Notes: generated by a model not told the origin, from the letters alone. A stretch of 64,000 bases of DNA from Acidaminococcaceae bacterium (GCA_017405945.1 JAFQZL010000034.1:32462-96461), one strand, 5' to 3'; numbered from the stretch's first letter, positions 36,256-46,168 are shown. Program-made: numbers and translations.

Positions 36256-36789
36256 ATGCGCGCATTATTGTTGGGTTTACTGACTGTCGTCCTGTCACTT
36301 GTATCTTTCTTTCCCACAGCCCATGCTGATGTAATCGATCCGGGGAATCCGTACCGGAGACCGCACCGTCCGGATTTGGAATATCCGGCTACACAGGTGT
36401 ACAGGCTGCGCGAACCGGATTTTACCCTGACCCAGGTCCAGGGAAAGGACAGAACCTATTTGCTGAAGGTGACCCTGCCCGGTCCCTGCCAGTGGGGGTT
36501 CCGTGTGCTTGTGGAAGAAGAAGGGACCACGACCATGAAATTGCTGGAGAAAGCAGGATGGTTTCCCGTTCCTGACGAAAAGAAAGAAACGGACAGCCGC
36601 GAATTCTTACTGCCGCTTCCGAAGGACAGGGAAAAAGTAAAATTCCTGATGGCTGTGGATTTTCGCCTGTACCGGTTCCAGGAAACCCGCTACGGTCCCA
36701 AAGTGTATGGACCGGACAGGAAAGTTGAATCACTGGATCGTGTGTATGAACTGACAATGGTCGACGGGAAGCAGATACTGAATCAATAA
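36256..36789 (+). CDS. Hypothetical exported protein
   Basis: 177 residues. A signal peptide (1-24, ending 'TAHA') precedes a Pro/Arg-rich start ('DPGNPYRRPHRPDLEYP') and a beta-rich body ending 'VYELTMVDGKQILNQ'. I do not recognise a family. It is a single domain without anchor or Cys, probably periplasmic. AAGGAGGT precedes the ATG at 5 bases. It lies 31 bases after the hydrolase operon and may be read with it, but a functional link is not evident. Confidence 0.7.
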   Translation: MRALLLGLLTVVLSLVSFFPTAHADVIDPGNPYRRPHRPDLEYPATQVYRLREPDFTLTQVQGKDRTYLLKVTLPGPCQWGFRVLVEEEGTTTMKLLEKAGWFPVPDEKKETDSREFLLPLPKDREKVKFLMAVDFRLYRFQETRYGPKVYGPDRKVESLDRVYELTMVDGKQILNQ

Positions 36790-36902
36790 ACAGGATTCTG
36801 ACATTGTGTAAATGGATGGATTCCTGTAATGGCTCCGTCGTTTTTTGAAACGTTTTTCAAAACATTTCCTGTTTCTGAGACGGTATGTAAGCGAGGCAGA
36901 GT

Positions 36903-37991
36903 TTGTTAGCAATCTTTACGGCATTGCATTTTCTGGTGGACGGTATCTGTGCGGCGGCCATGGCGGCCTATGCCGTGCAGGAACCGTCGCTGGCTCCCAT
37001 TGTTTTTTATTTCAGTCTGTATAACGCGGTTGCGTTTGGCACACAGTGGCTGACAGGCTGGTTTTTTGACAAAAATGAAACCCGGGTACGCTGTGCGTTC
37101 CTGTTTGTCCTGGTGACCCTGGGACTGGGGACGCAAGCCGCACTGGGCATAAAAGCGCAAACGCTGCTGCTGGGAATCGGCAACAGCGTGTTTCATGTGG
37201 CGGCAGGCAGTCTGGTGCTGCGGCGTTATACGACTTACAAAGAGCTGGGTATTTTTGTTTCCGGCGGCGCAGTGGGGCTGGCCCTGGGATTGAACTGCAT
37301 TGTGGGTCCGTATCCCTTTTTGTTCGCCTGCGCCGTGCTGTGCGCTGTGGCGACGAAGCGTTTGTGGCGTACGGAAATTCCGGAAGCTGTTGCAGTGCAA
37401 ACGGTGCTTACGGATTTATCAATAGATACTGTGTCGGACGCAGTATCATTGCAAAACGCGAAACCGGCAGAAGCAGAAGGTTTTGGCCCGCCTGAGACTC
37501 CGGACAGTAATTCGCCAGCATTTCCTCTTTGCCGGCTTACCGGTATCTGTCTGGTTCTGTTGCTGGGCTGTATTGTGCTGCGGGGTTTTGGCAGCGGCGG
37601 CGCCGCCGGTCCGTATGTGATGCTTTTCCCCTGCGTCTTTGCGGCGGGGAAAGCGTTGGGCGGCATCGTCTGTGACAGGGCAGGCTATCGGAAGACCATC
37701 CTCTTTATTTTCCTGTTAAGTTTTTTCGCTTTGCAATTGTCCGGCCTGGTTGCATCCGTGCTTCTGGTTCTGGCTTTTAACATGACCATGCCGCTGACGT
37801 TGCGGCTGGTGCACTGGTGCAAACCCCGGTATCCCGGCATGATGTTCGGCCTGGCGGCCGGCTGTTTGTTGCCGGGCGTCTTTTATAAGGGATTTTCCAT
37901 TCCGCCCCACGGCATGGCGGTTTTACAGTTCCTCTGTCTGGCCGCGGCGGGCTGGCTGCTGCGGAAAAGTTTGGTAAAAACGGATTGCTGA
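36903..37991 (+). CDS. MFS-like multi-pass membrane protein
   Basis: 362 residues with about ten hydrophobic helices. An MFS-type loop 'GWFFDKNETRVR' follows helix 2 and 'VCDRAGYRKTI' lies in the second half, so two related halves are visible; a soluble loop of about 40 residues joins them. The start is TTG 36903, with GAGG at 36893-36896. Two helices fewer than the usual 12 suggests a reduced member. Substrate unknown. The stop is 29 bases before the CcdA-TlpA gene, so co-transcription is likely. Confidence 0.7.
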   Translation: MLAIFTALHFLVDGICAAAMAAYAVQEPSLAPIVFYFSLYNAVAFGTQWLTGWFFDKNETRVRCAFLFVLVTLGLGTQAALGIKAQTLLLGIGNSVFHVAAGSLVLRRYTTYKELGIFVSGGAVGLALGLNCIVGPYPFLFACAVLCAVATKRLWRTEIPEAVAVQTVLTDLSIDTVSDAVSLQNAKPAEAEGFGPPETPDSNSPAFPLCRLTGICLVLLLGCIVLRGFGSGGAAGPYVMLFPCVFAAGKALGGIVCDRAGYRKTILFIFLLSFFALQLSGLVASVLLVLAFNMTMPLTLRLVHWCKPRYPGMMFGLAAGCLLPGVFYKGFSIPPHGMAVLQFLCLAAAGWLLRKSLVKTDC

Positions 37992-38020
37992 ATTGACCGG
38001 AAACGCGGATCGAGGTTTTT

Positions 38021-39280
38021 ATGAAAGATATTCTGGCTCCTGAAATTTCGGCCATTGCCGTTTTCCTGCAGGGACTCTTCAGTTTCTTTTCTCCCTGCGT
38101 GCTGCCGCTGCTGCCGGTGTATTTCGGCTATTTGTCCGGCGGGACGGCGGAACGGGACGCGGACGGTTCCCTGCGCTTTGACCGGGGCAGGGTCATGATA
38201 AACACCTTGTTTTTTGTCCTGGGCATCAGCGTGGCGTTTTTCCTTCTGGGCCTGGGTGCTTCCGCAGCGGGCAGCGCGCTGATCGGACAGCAGAAACTGA
38301 TCACGCGCACCGGCGGGATCCTCATGATCCTGTTCGGACTGTACCAGTCCGGCCTGCTGGGGGAGTGGGGCTTCCTGGCGAAAGAACGGAGGCTGCCGTT
38401 CCGGTTTGAAACAATGGCGGCATCCCCTGTCATGGCATTTGTCTTCGGTTTTGTTTTCAGCTTTGCCTGGACTCCCTGCGTGGGGCCCATGTTAAGCAGT
38501 GTTTTGATTCTGGCGGCGGCGGAGCCGGAAAAAGGGATGGTGATGATTTTGCTTTACACATTAGGATTTGTGATTCCGTTTATTTTGTTGGGACTGTTTT
38601 CGGAAACCGTACTGAATCTGGTGAAAAGGCATAAAGGGATCATGGCGTTTACGGTGAAGGCGGGCGGCGTCCTGATGATCGCCCTGGGTCTGCTGCTGTT
38701 TAGCGGAAAACTGGACGGCACCGGTACTGCCGCGCCGCAGCAAAGTGCAACACAAAATACACAGCAGACAGATGATGCTGCGCAAAAGGATACGCAGACC
38801 CAAAACGCTGCGGAACGTGAGAACCAAGCCCAAAATGCTGTCGCTGCGATTCCGTTCACATTAAAAGATCAATACGGAAAGACTCACACCCTGGCCGACT
38901 ATAAAGGCAAGATCATCTTCCTGAATTTCTGGGCCACCTGGTGTCCGCCCTGCCGGGCCGAAATGCCGGACATCCAGAAATTATATGAACGTTCTCCACG
39001 GGAAGGAAAGGATGCGGTAATCGTGTTAGGCGTGGCCGCGCCGAAACTGGGCAGCGAAACAAACGAAGCCGGCATCAAAGCGTTTATGGATAAAAACGGT
39101 TATACCTATCCTGTTTTGATGGATAAGGGGGGCAGGCTGTTCGAAGCATACGGCATCCGCGCCATCCCCACCACATACCTGATCGACCGCAGGGGAAATG
39201 TGATCGGCCGGGTCCAGGGGGCTCTTTCGGCGGAAAACCTTGAAAAAATCATCCGGCAGGTTTTACAGACTGCGGAATGA
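38021..39280 (+). CDS. CcdA-TlpA fusion: thiol-disulfide membrane transporter joined to a periplasmic thioredoxin
   Basis: 419 residues. The first about 235 residues form a six-helix CcdA/DsbD-beta domain with Cys in 'FSPCVLPLLPVYFGYLSGG' and 'FAWTPCVGPM'. A Gln/Thr/Ala/Asp-rich linker (near 240-275) leads to a TlpA/ResA thioredoxin domain with WCPPC (C308, C311) and 'IRAIPTTYLIDRRGNVIGR'. The fusion would carry electrons from cytosolic thioredoxin straight to its own outward-facing thioredoxin domain, for reducing envelope thiols. In organisms without cytochrome c genes nearby, the target may be methionine sulfoxide reductase or other envelope proteins. Confidence 0.92.
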   Translation: MKDILAPEISAIAVFLQGLFSFFSPCVLPLLPVYFGYLSGGTAERDADGSLRFDRGRVMINTLFFVLGISVAFFLLGLGASAAGSALIGQQKLITRTGGILMILFGLYQSGLLGEWGFLAKERRLPFRFETMAASPVMAFVFGFVFSFAWTPCVGPMLSSVLILAAAEPEKGMVMILLYTLGFVIPFILLGLFSETVLNLVKRHKGIMAFTVKAGGVLMIALGLLLFSGKLDGTGTAAPQQSATQNTQQTDDAAQKDTQTQNAAERENQAQNAVAAIPFTLKDQYGKTHTLADYKGKIIFLNFWATWCPPCRAEMPDIQKLYERSPREGKDAVIVLGVAAPKLGSETNEAGIKAFMDKNGYTYPVLMDKGGRLFEAYGIRAIPTTYLIDRRGNVIGRVQGALSAENLEKIIRQVLQTAE

Positions 39281-39485
39281 TGACAGCCTGTATTTATTCC
39301 ACCGGTGTGGGCGCTTAATAAATGGTAACCTTTAATAAAAGTATAATATTTGATACAGATTTAATAAAAATAATAAAAAAATTATAAAAATCGTAAAGCT
39401 TTCGTGCAATAATTTTTAAATTATGCTATCATAATTCCAATATGCCGCAGGCATAAGATAATTTGGGTTAAAGTGAGGGAAAAAC

Positions 39486-41117
39486 ATGAACGGAGCGGAC
39501 GCAATTGTAAAGTGTCTGGAAATGGAAAACACGGAGTTTGTATTTGGATATCCGGGGGTGGCTATCTGTCCTTTTTATAACAGCATCCTGAATTCCAATA
39601 TCAAAACGGTGCTGGTACGCCATGAACAGCATGCGGGTCATGCGGCCAGCGGTTATGCGCGCCTGACAGGGAAGGTCGGCGTGGTAGCGGTTACCAGCGG
39701 CCCCGGCGCCACCAATGTAATTACCGGTATTGCCACCGCCTATGCGGACAGCATCCCGCTGGTTGTCATCACCGGCCAGGTAGACAGCCGACTGATGGGC
39801 AGCGATGTGTTCCAGGAAGCCGACATTTCCGGCGCCTGTGAGTCTTTTGTAAAATACAGTTACATCGTCCGCAACGCGGAGGATATTCCTCATATTGTGA
39901 AGGAAGCCTTTTATATTGCCGGCACAGGGCGGAAGGGGCCCGTGCTGATTGATTTTCCCATTGACATACAGAACCAGAAAGTAAATAAATTTGAATATCC
40001 GGACAGTGTTTCCATGGCGTCCTATAAACCGACGGTCAAAGGAAACATAAAGCAGATCGACAAGGTGGTGCGGGAACTGAGAAAGGCCAAACGTCCCCTG
40101 ATCTGTACCGGCGGCGGCGCCCATTTAAGCGGCGCGGCAAATGTGATCCGCGCATTTGCGGAAAAACACCGGATTCCCGTTGTCTCCACCATGATGGGAC
40201 TGGGAACCATGCCCTCGGAACACCCCATGTTTTTCGGCATGGTAGGCAACAACGGCCAGGCCTACGGCAACCGGGCCATGAATCAGGCCGACATGATCCT
40301 GATGGCCGGCGCCCGGGTGGCGGACCGTTCCATTGCCCGTCCGGATGAGATCAGCACTAATAAAATCCTTGTGCACATCGACGTAGACCCGGCAGAGATC
40401 GGGAAGAACGCAGGGCCGACCATTCCGCTGGTAGGCGATCTGAAAAATGTGTTCACGGAGCTGGACAAGGAAGATATCCGTCCGGCCACCCAGGAATGGC
40501 TGGACTGCCTGGCAGGCTACCGGAAAGAAGCGGAAGAAGCCAAAAAGGCTAAAGCGGACCTGGTGATCACGCCGGGAACCGTAGACCCGACGCACTTTAT
40601 CCATGCGCTGTCCGACGCCATGGATAAAAATGCGGTTTACGTGGCGGACGTGGGGCAAAACCAGCTCTGGTCCTGCGCTAACTGCATCATCCGGGACGGC
40701 CGGTTCTTTACTACCGGCGGCATGGGCTGCATGGGCTATTCCGTACCGGCGGCCATGGGGGCCAAGCTGGCGGAACCGGACCGTCAGGTGGTTGCGGTGT
40801 GCGGCGACGGCGCTTTCCAGATGTGCATGATGGAACTGGGGACCATGCGCCAGTACCACGTGCCGGTAAAAATCGCCGTAATCCGCAACAACGTGCTGGG
40901 CCTGGTAAGACAGTATCAGCATTTCACTTACAAAGACAGATTTTCCGTCATCGATCTTTCGGGAAGCCCGGAACTGGAATCCATCGCCGCGGCGTATGGG
41001 ATGAAGTTCCTGCACCTGAATGACGAGGAGAAGATGGAGGAAACCATCAAAGCGTTCCTGGAAAACGACGAATCTGTTTTACTCCAGTGCGATGTAGATC
41101 CGAACGAGGTGGCCTGA
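39486..41117 (+). CDS. ilvB: Acetolactate synthase, large (catalytic) subunit
   Basis: 543 residues. The catalytic Glu is E47 in 'VRHEQHAGHAASGYAR', and the ThDP/Mg motif is 'GDGAFQMCMMELGTMRQY...NN'. The FAD-binding middle domain is present ('GNNGQAYGNRAMNQADMILMAGARV'). It condenses two pyruvates to acetolactate, the first common step to valine and leucine, and pyruvate with 2-ketobutyrate for isoleucine. GTGAGGG precedes the ATG. The following small-subunit gene confirms the biosynthetic form. The 205-base leader is AT-rich and carries no T-box or attenuator that I can see. Confidence 0.94.
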   Translation: MNGADAIVKCLEMENTEFVFGYPGVAICPFYNSILNSNIKTVLVRHEQHAGHAASGYARLTGKVGVVAVTSGPGATNVITGIATAYADSIPLVVITGQVDSRLMGSDVFQEADISGACESFVKYSYIVRNAEDIPHIVKEAFYIAGTGRKGPVLIDFPIDIQNQKVNKFEYPDSVSMASYKPTVKGNIKQIDKVVRELRKAKRPLICTGGGAHLSGAANVIRAFAEKHRIPVVSTMMGLGTMPSEHPMFFGMVGNNGQAYGNRAMNQADMILMAGARVADRSIARPDEISTNKILVHIDVDPAEIGKNAGPTIPLVGDLKNVFTELDKEDIRPATQEWLDCLAGYRKEAEEAKKAKADLVITPGTVDPTHFIHALSDAMDKNAVYVADVGQNQLWSCANCIIRDGRFFTTGGMGCMGYSVPAAMGAKLAEPDRQVVAVCGDGAFQMCMMELGTMRQYHVPVKIAVIRNNVLGLVRQYQHFTYKDRFSVIDLSGSPELESIAAAYGMKFLHLNDEEKMEETIKAFLENDESVLLQCDVDPNEVA

Positions 41118-41118
41118 C

Positions 41119-41607
41119 ATGAAACGAATTTATAATGTATTAGTAAAAAACCAGTCCGGTGTTCTCTGCAAGGTTTCCGGGTTGTTCTGGAGACGCTGCT
41201 TCAATATTGATTCCCTGGCAGTAGGCGAAACGGAAGACAATGCCATTTCCAACATGACGATCGTGAGCACGGGGGATGACCATACCCAGGAGCAGATTGA
41301 AAAACAGCTGAACAAAAAGATTGACGTAATCAAGGTCAAGACCTTTGACGAAAAAGAAGCGGTCTGCCGCGAACTGATGCTGATCAAAGTGAAATACACA
41401 AGGGATAACCGCAGGGATATTATTGATAACTGCGCGGTTATGAACGCAACGATCATTGATATGGGCAACAACATGATGACCATCCAGATCTGTGATACGC
41501 CGGAGCGTTGCCAGATTTTCCTGGACAGCATCAACCATATTAAAATTGTGGAGATTACCCGTTCCGGGACCGTGGCCCTGACAAAATGCAGGGAAGGCAT
41601 CAAATAA
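41119..41607 (+). CDS. ilvN: Acetolactate synthase, small (regulatory) subunit
   Basis: 162 residues, the usual size of bacterial IlvH/IlvN. The N-terminal ACT domain reads 'YNVLVKNQSGVLCKVSGLFWRRCFNIDSLAVGETED', and the C-terminal domain follows ('ELMLIKVKYTRDNRRDI'). It binds the large subunit and confers valine feedback inhibition. It starts one base after the ilvB stop and ends at a terminator, giving a two-gene operon. Confidence 0.95.
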   Translation: MKRIYNVLVKNQSGVLCKVSGLFWRRCFNIDSLAVGETEDNAISNMTIVSTGDDHTQEQIEKQLNKKIDVIKVKTFDEKEAVCRELMLIKVKYTRDNRRDIIDNCAVMNATIIDMGNNMMTIQICDTPERCQIFLDSINHIKIVEITRSGTVALTKCREGIK

Positions 41608-41623
41608 TTTAACAAGGCGAATC

Positions 41624-41661
41624 AAAAAAGTGCGGTTGCAACGTTGCCGCACTTTTTTTTT
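41624..41661 (+). terminator. Terminator of ilvBN
   Basis: The stem AAAAAAGTGCGG / CCGCACTTTTTT has a loop that itself contains the palindrome CAACGTTG, followed by T. Confidence 0.92.
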
Positions 41662-41810
41662 AGGGGTAAATATGGTAAAATATCTGTTAGAGTAAAAACG
41701 GGAAACGCAACAGAATAATCTACGGTCCTTTTTATTCAGTCACATTGGTTTACGGCTGTATAAGGTACAATGCTTCTTATACGGCTGATTTTTATGCAGG
41801 GGAGAAAACT

Positions 41811-44800
41811 ATGGCACAGAGAACAGACATCCATAAAGTAATGATCATCGGCTCCGGCCCGATTGTAATCGGCCAGGCCTGCGAGTTTGACTATTCCGGA
41901 ACCCAGGCCTGCAAGGCGCTGCGGAGCCTGGGTTATGAAATCGTACTGGTGAATTCCAATCCGGCCACCATCATGACGGATCCGGAGATGGCGGATAAAA
42001 CCTATATCGAACCGCTGAACGTGGAAAGGGTAGAGCAGATCATCGCCAAAGAGCGCCCGGATGCCCTGCTGCCTAACCTGGGCGGCCAGTCCGGCCTGAA
42101 CCTGTGCGCCGAACTGTACAAAGCCGGCGTGCTGGATAAATACGGCGTAAAAGTCATCGGCGTGCAGGTAGACGCTATCGAACGGGGCGAGGACCGCATC
42201 GAGTTCAAGGAAACCATGAACAAGCTGGGCATCGGCATGGCCCGCAGCGAGGTTTCCTACAGCGTGGAAGAAGCCCTGGCCATCGCGGATGAATTAGGCT
42301 ATCCCGTCGTGCTGCGTCCGGCCTATACCATGGGCGGCGCCGGCGGCGGCCTGGTTTACAATAAAGAAGAACTGAAAACAGTCTGCGCCCGGGGCCTGCA
42401 GGCAAGCATCATCGGCCAGGTGCTGGTGGAAGAATCCATCCTTGGCTGGGAAGAACTGGAACTGGAAGTGGTCCGGGACAAGGACAACAACATGATCACG
42501 GTCTGCTTCATCGAGAACGTGGATCCGGTGGGCGTACATACCGGCGACTCCTTCTGCACCGCGCCCATGCTGACCATTCCGGAAGACGTGCAGCAGGAAC
42601 TGCAGCGTCAGGCCTATAAGATCGTGGAACATATCGGCGTCATTGGCGGCACCAACGTGCAGTTTGCCCGGAACCCGAAAGACGGCCGTATCATCGTCAT
42701 TGAAATCAATCCCCGTACCTCCCGGTCTTCCGCCCTGGCATCCAAGGCCACCGGTTTCCCCATCGCGCTGGTATCCGCCAAGCTGGCCAGCGGCCTGACC
42801 CTGAAGGACCTGCCCTGCGGAAAGTACGGAACCCTGGATAAATACGTGCCCGACGGAGATTATATTGTCGTAAAATTTGCCCGCTGGGCTTTTGAAAAGT
42901 TCAAAGGCGTGGACGATAAACTGGGAACCCAGATGCGCGCCGTGGGCGAAGTCATGAGCATCGGCAAGAATTATAAGGAGGCCTTCCAGAAGGCTATCCG
43001 TTCTCTGGAAAAAGGACGGTACGGCCTGGGTCATGTAAAGAATTTTGACAAACTCAGCAAGGAAGAACTGCTGACCCTGCTGCGCACGCCGTCTTCCGAA
43101 CGTTACTTCCAGATGTACGAAGCCCTGCGCAAAGGCGCCACGGTGGACGAGATTTTCAACATCACCTGGGTGAAGCATTACTTCGTGGAACAGATGAAGG
43201 AACTGGTGGAAGAGGAAGAAGCCCTTCTGCAGTTCAAAGGCACGGTGCCCCCGGCGGAAGCCCTGGCGCAGGCCAAGAAGGACGGCTTCTCCGATAAATA
43301 TCTCAGCGAGATTCTGGAAGTGTCCGAGGACGACATCCGCCACGCAAGAGAAAAGATCGGTGTGGTGGAAGCCTGGGACGGCGTCCATGTGAGTGGCACC
43401 CAGGACAGCGCTTACTTCTATTCCACGTATAACGCGCCGGACAACAACCCGGTTTCCGATAAACGGAAGATCATGATACTGGGCGGCGGCCCCAACCGCA
43501 TCGGCCAGGGCATTGAGTTCGACTACTGCTGCGTTCACGCGGCCATGTCCCTGAAGAAGCTGGGCTTTGAGACCATCATCGTAAACTGCAATCCGGAAAC
43601 GGTTTCCACGGATTACGATACGTCCGACAAACTGTATTTCGAACCCCTGACGCTGGAAGATGTGTTAAGCATTTACTACAAGGAAAAACCGGTAGGCGTC
43701 ATCGCCCAGTTCGGCGGCCAGACTCCGCTGAACCTGGCAGACAAGCTGAAAGAAGAGGGCGTGAACATTTTAGGTACCACGCCGGAAGTCATCGACCTGG
43801 CGGAAGACCGTGACCAGTTCCGCATGGTTATGGACAAACTGGGTATTCCCATGGCGGAATCCGGTATGGCCAGCACCGTGGAACAGGCTATTGAACTGGC
43901 CCACAGCATCGGCTATCCGGTCATGGTGCGCCCGTCTTTTGTACTGGGCGGCCGCGGCATGGAAGTGGTCCACGACGACGAGCAGATGAAAGACTATATG
44001 GCGGCAGCCATCGGCGTAACGCCGGACCGGCCCATCCTCATCGACCGGTTCCTGCACAACGCGCTGGAATGTGAAGCGGATGCCATCTCCGATGGCAAGG
44101 ACGCTTTTGTTCCCGCGGTGATGGAACATATCGAACTGGCCGGCATCCATTCCGGGGACAGCGCTTGTATCCTGCCCAGCCGGCAGATTTCCGAAGAAAA
44201 CCTGAAGACCATTAAAGAGTATACCCGCAAGATCGCGGTAGAAATGAACGTAGTAGGCCTGATGAACATGCAGTATGCCATCGAGGACGGCAAGGTGTAT
44301 GTGCTGGAAGCCAACCCCCGCGCGTCCCGGACCGTGCCGCTGGTATCCAAGGTCTGCGGCATCCGCATGGTGCCCCTGGCAACCGACATCATCACCGGTT
44401 CCCTTACCGGGCGTCCGTCGCCGGTGCCGGGCCTGAAAGAAAAACATATTCCGTATTACGGTGTGAAAGAAGCGGTGTTCCCCTTCAACATGTTCCCGGA
44501 AGTGGATCCTGTCCTGGGACCGGAGATGCGTTCTACCGGCGAAGTGCTGGGCCTGGCTGAAACCGTGGGCGAAGCTTACTTCAAAGCCCAGGAAGGCGCC
44601 AAGTCGGTGCTGCCTCTGAACGGGACGGTGCTTCTCTCCATCAGCGACGCGGATAAGGACGAAGCTGTGGACGTTGCCAGAGCGTTCCATGAAGACGGCT
44701 TCAAAATCATCGCTACGGAAGGAACAGCGAAACTGATCAGTGAAGCAGGCATCCCGGTTGAGAGGGTCAACAAGATCTACGAAGGCCAGCCCAACATTGA

Positions 44801-45026
44801 GGACTGGATCATCAACGGCAAGATCCAGCTGATCGTGAACACGCCGGCCGGCAAGACGGCGGCCCACGACGACAGTTACCTGCGGAAGGGCGCCATCAAA
44901 CACCGGGTGACCTACATTACCACCATGGTGGCGGCCAAGGCGGCGGCGGAAGGCATCAACCAGATGAACAAGCATGGCAACAGCGAGGTACTGTCGCTGC
45001 AGGAATGGCACGGGCTGATTCATTAA
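41811..45026 (+). CDS. carB: Carbamoyl-phosphate synthase large subunit
   Basis: 1071 residues, the standard size: two ATP-grasp halves, each starting with a GSGPIVIGQ / GGGPNRIGQGIEFD motif, and a C-terminal allosteric MGS-like domain. It makes carbamoyl phosphate from glutamine-derived ammonia, bicarbonate and two ATP for pyrimidines and arginine. ATG 41811 follows AGGGGAG. The small subunit carA, usually adjacent, is absent from this window; upstream is ilvN on its own transcript. Structured repeat A follows the stop. Confidence 0.97.
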   Translation: MAQRTDIHKVMIIGSGPIVIGQACEFDYSGTQACKALRSLGYEIVLVNSNPATIMTDPEMADKTYIEPLNVERVEQIIAKERPDALLPNLGGQSGLNLCAELYKAGVLDKYGVKVIGVQVDAIERGEDRIEFKETMNKLGIGMARSEVSYSVEEALAIADELGYPVVLRPAYTMGGAGGGLVYNKEELKTVCARGLQASIIGQVLVEESILGWEELELEVVRDKDNNMITVCFIENVDPVGVHTGDSFCTAPMLTIPEDVQQELQRQAYKIVEHIGVIGGTNVQFARNPKDGRIIVIEINPRTSRSSALASKATGFPIALVSAKLASGLTLKDLPCGKYGTLDKYVPDGDYIVVKFARWAFEKFKGVDDKLGTQMRAVGEVMSIGKNYKEAFQKAIRSLEKGRYGLGHVKNFDKLSKEELLTLLRTPSSERYFQMYEALRKGATVDEIFNITWVKHYFVEQMKELVEEEEALLQFKGTVPPAEALAQAKKDGFSDKYLSEILEVSEDDIRHAREKIGVVEAWDGVHVSGTQDSAYFYSTYNAPDNNPVSDKRKIMILGGGPNRIGQGIEFDYCCVHAAMSLKKLGFETIIVNCNPETVSTDYDTSDKLYFEPLTLEDVLSIYYKEKPVGVIAQFGGQTPLNLADKLKEEGVNILGTTPEVIDLAEDRDQFRMVMDKLGIPMAESGMASTVEQAIELAHSIGYPVMVRPSFVLGGRGMEVVHDDEQMKDYMAAAIGVTPDRPILIDRFLHNALECEADAISDGKDAFVPAVMEHIELAGIHSGDSACILPSRQISEENLKTIKEYTRKIAVEMNVVGLMNMQYAIEDGKVYVLEANPRASRTVPLVSKVCGIRMVPLATDIITGSLTGRPSPVPGLKEKHIPYYGVKEAVFPFNMFPEVDPVLGPEMRSTGEVLGLAETVGEAYFKAQEGAKSVLPLNGTVLLSISDADKDEAVDVARAFHEDGFKIIATEGTAKLISEAGIPVERVNKIYEGQPNIEDWIINGKIQLIVNTPAGKTAAHDDSYLRKGAIKHRVTYITTMVAAKAAAEGINQMNKHGNSEVLSLQEWHGLIH

Positions 45027-45041
45027 TAATTACAAAGTAAA

Positions 45042-45227
45042 AAAACGCTGCGCCGGTAAGGCGTCGCAAAACCGTGAGCGTTTGCTATTTCAAGGGCTTA
45101 TTTGCCTGTGGCTTCGAAACTCGGTGCTTCGCACCTCAGACAGTCTCGCCACCACGGCAAATTTCGCCTCATGAAATTACGCAAACGCTCTCGACGTTTT
45201 ACTTATGCCTTACCGGCTGCAGCGTTT
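45042..45227. repeat. Structured intergenic repeat, copy A
   Basis: A nearly palindromic element between the convergent carB and purC genes. Outer arms 45044-45062 and 45207-45226 pair over 18 bases with one bulge (AACGCTGC...CCGGTAAGGC). Inner arms GAGCGTTTGC (45076-45085) and GCAAACGCTC (45181-45190) pair perfectly, and ATTTCA/TGAAAT extends them. The central 40 bases (45104-45143) hold a small hairpin GGTGCTTCGCACC and match copy B at 38 of 40 positions. An A run on the left and T-rich right flank would let it terminate both genes. It encodes no plausible protein. Confidence 0.85.
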
Positions 45228-45301
45228 ATTATCTTTAAATAATTAACAGCTGTACCACACACGATGGTACAGCTGTTTGTAAATTTAACACCTGAGCGTT
45301 C

Positions 45302-46168
45302 TTACGCGAACTTTTTGCCGGTGAGCAGTTCGTAGGCTTCTTTGTATTTGGCAATGGTCTTTTCGATGATATCCTGAGGAAGGATTTCCGCGTTGTTGGC
45401 CTTCAGGTAGTCGCGGACAAACTGTTTGTCATAGGAAGGCTGGGACTTGCCGGCTTCATAACCCTTCAGGGGCCAGAAACGGCTGTTATCGGGAGTCAGC
45501 ATTTCATCGGCCAGCACCACGTTGCCTTTTTCATCCAGACCGAATTCAAATTTGGTATCGGCGATGATGATGCCGCGTTCCAGCGCATAGTCCGCGCACT
45601 TTTTGTACAGGGCCAGGGTCAGGTCGCGCATCCTTTCCATGTACTCTTTGCCTTTGCCGGGGAAGAATTTCTCTACCCATACGATGCCTTCTTCCATGGA
45701 GATGTTCATGTCATGTTCACCAACCGGGGCTTTCGTGGAAGGGGTGAAGAGGGGTTCCGGTAATTTCTGGCATTCCTGTAAACCTTCCGGCAGTTCGATG
45801 CCGCAGATTTTGCCTTCTTTTTTATAGCTTTCCCAGCCGCTGCCGGTGATATAGCCGCGTACAACGCACTCTACGGGCAGCATTTCCAGCTTCTGGGTCT
45901 TCATGCTTCTGCCTTCAAACTCCGGGGTCTGGAAAAATTCCGGCATGTCTTTCGTATCGATGGAAATCATATGATTGGGCACGATATCCCTGGTAAAATC
46001 AAACCAGAATTTGGACATCTTGTTCAGGACAGCGCCTTTTTCCGGCACCGGGTCTTTCAAAATTACATCAAATGCGGAAATGCGGTCAGTGCAGACCATG
46101 ATCAGGCTGTCGCCCAGATCGTACAGCTCCCGGACCTTGCCGGATTTAAAAGGTTTGTATTCTTTCAT
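45302..46168 (-). CDS. purC: Phosphoribosylaminoimidazole-succinocarboxamide synthase
   Basis: 288 residues. 'GKVRELYDLGDSLIMVCTDRISAFDVILKDPVPEKG' and 'VECVVRGYITGSGWESYKK' are the SAICAR synthetase signatures. The enzyme joins aspartate to CAIR with ATP in purine synthesis. ATG 46168 is chosen because AAAGGAAG lies about eight bases upstream. Compared with the short Gram-positive form (about 240), this is the longer form. It is a single gene, not in a pur operon; no guanine riboswitch is seen in the 197-base divergent gap. Confidence 0.95.
   Translation of the reverse strand: MKEYKPFKSGKVRELYDLGDSLIMVCTDRISAFDVILKDPVPEKGAVLNKMSKFWFDFTRDIVPNHMISIDTKDMPEFFQTPEFEGRSMKTQKLEMLPVECVVRGYITGSGWESYKKEGKICGIELPEGLQECQKLPEPLFTPSTKAPVGEHDMNISMEEGIVWVEKFFPGKGKEYMERMRDLTLALYKKCADYALERGIIIADTKFEFGLDEKGNVVLADEMLTPDNSRFWPLKGYEAGKSQPSYDKQFVRDYLKANNAEILPQDIIEKTIAKYKEAYELLTGKKFA

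Noticed and set aside
39281..39485. T-box or leader peptide attenuator for ilvBN
   Set aside because: No T-box consensus, no run of branched-chain codons in a short frame, and no terminator hairpin; only a small ATGCC/GGCAT hairpin.
42294..45023. Two frames of over 400 residues opposite carB
   Set aside because: Antisense shadows of carB; no start signals or family motifs.
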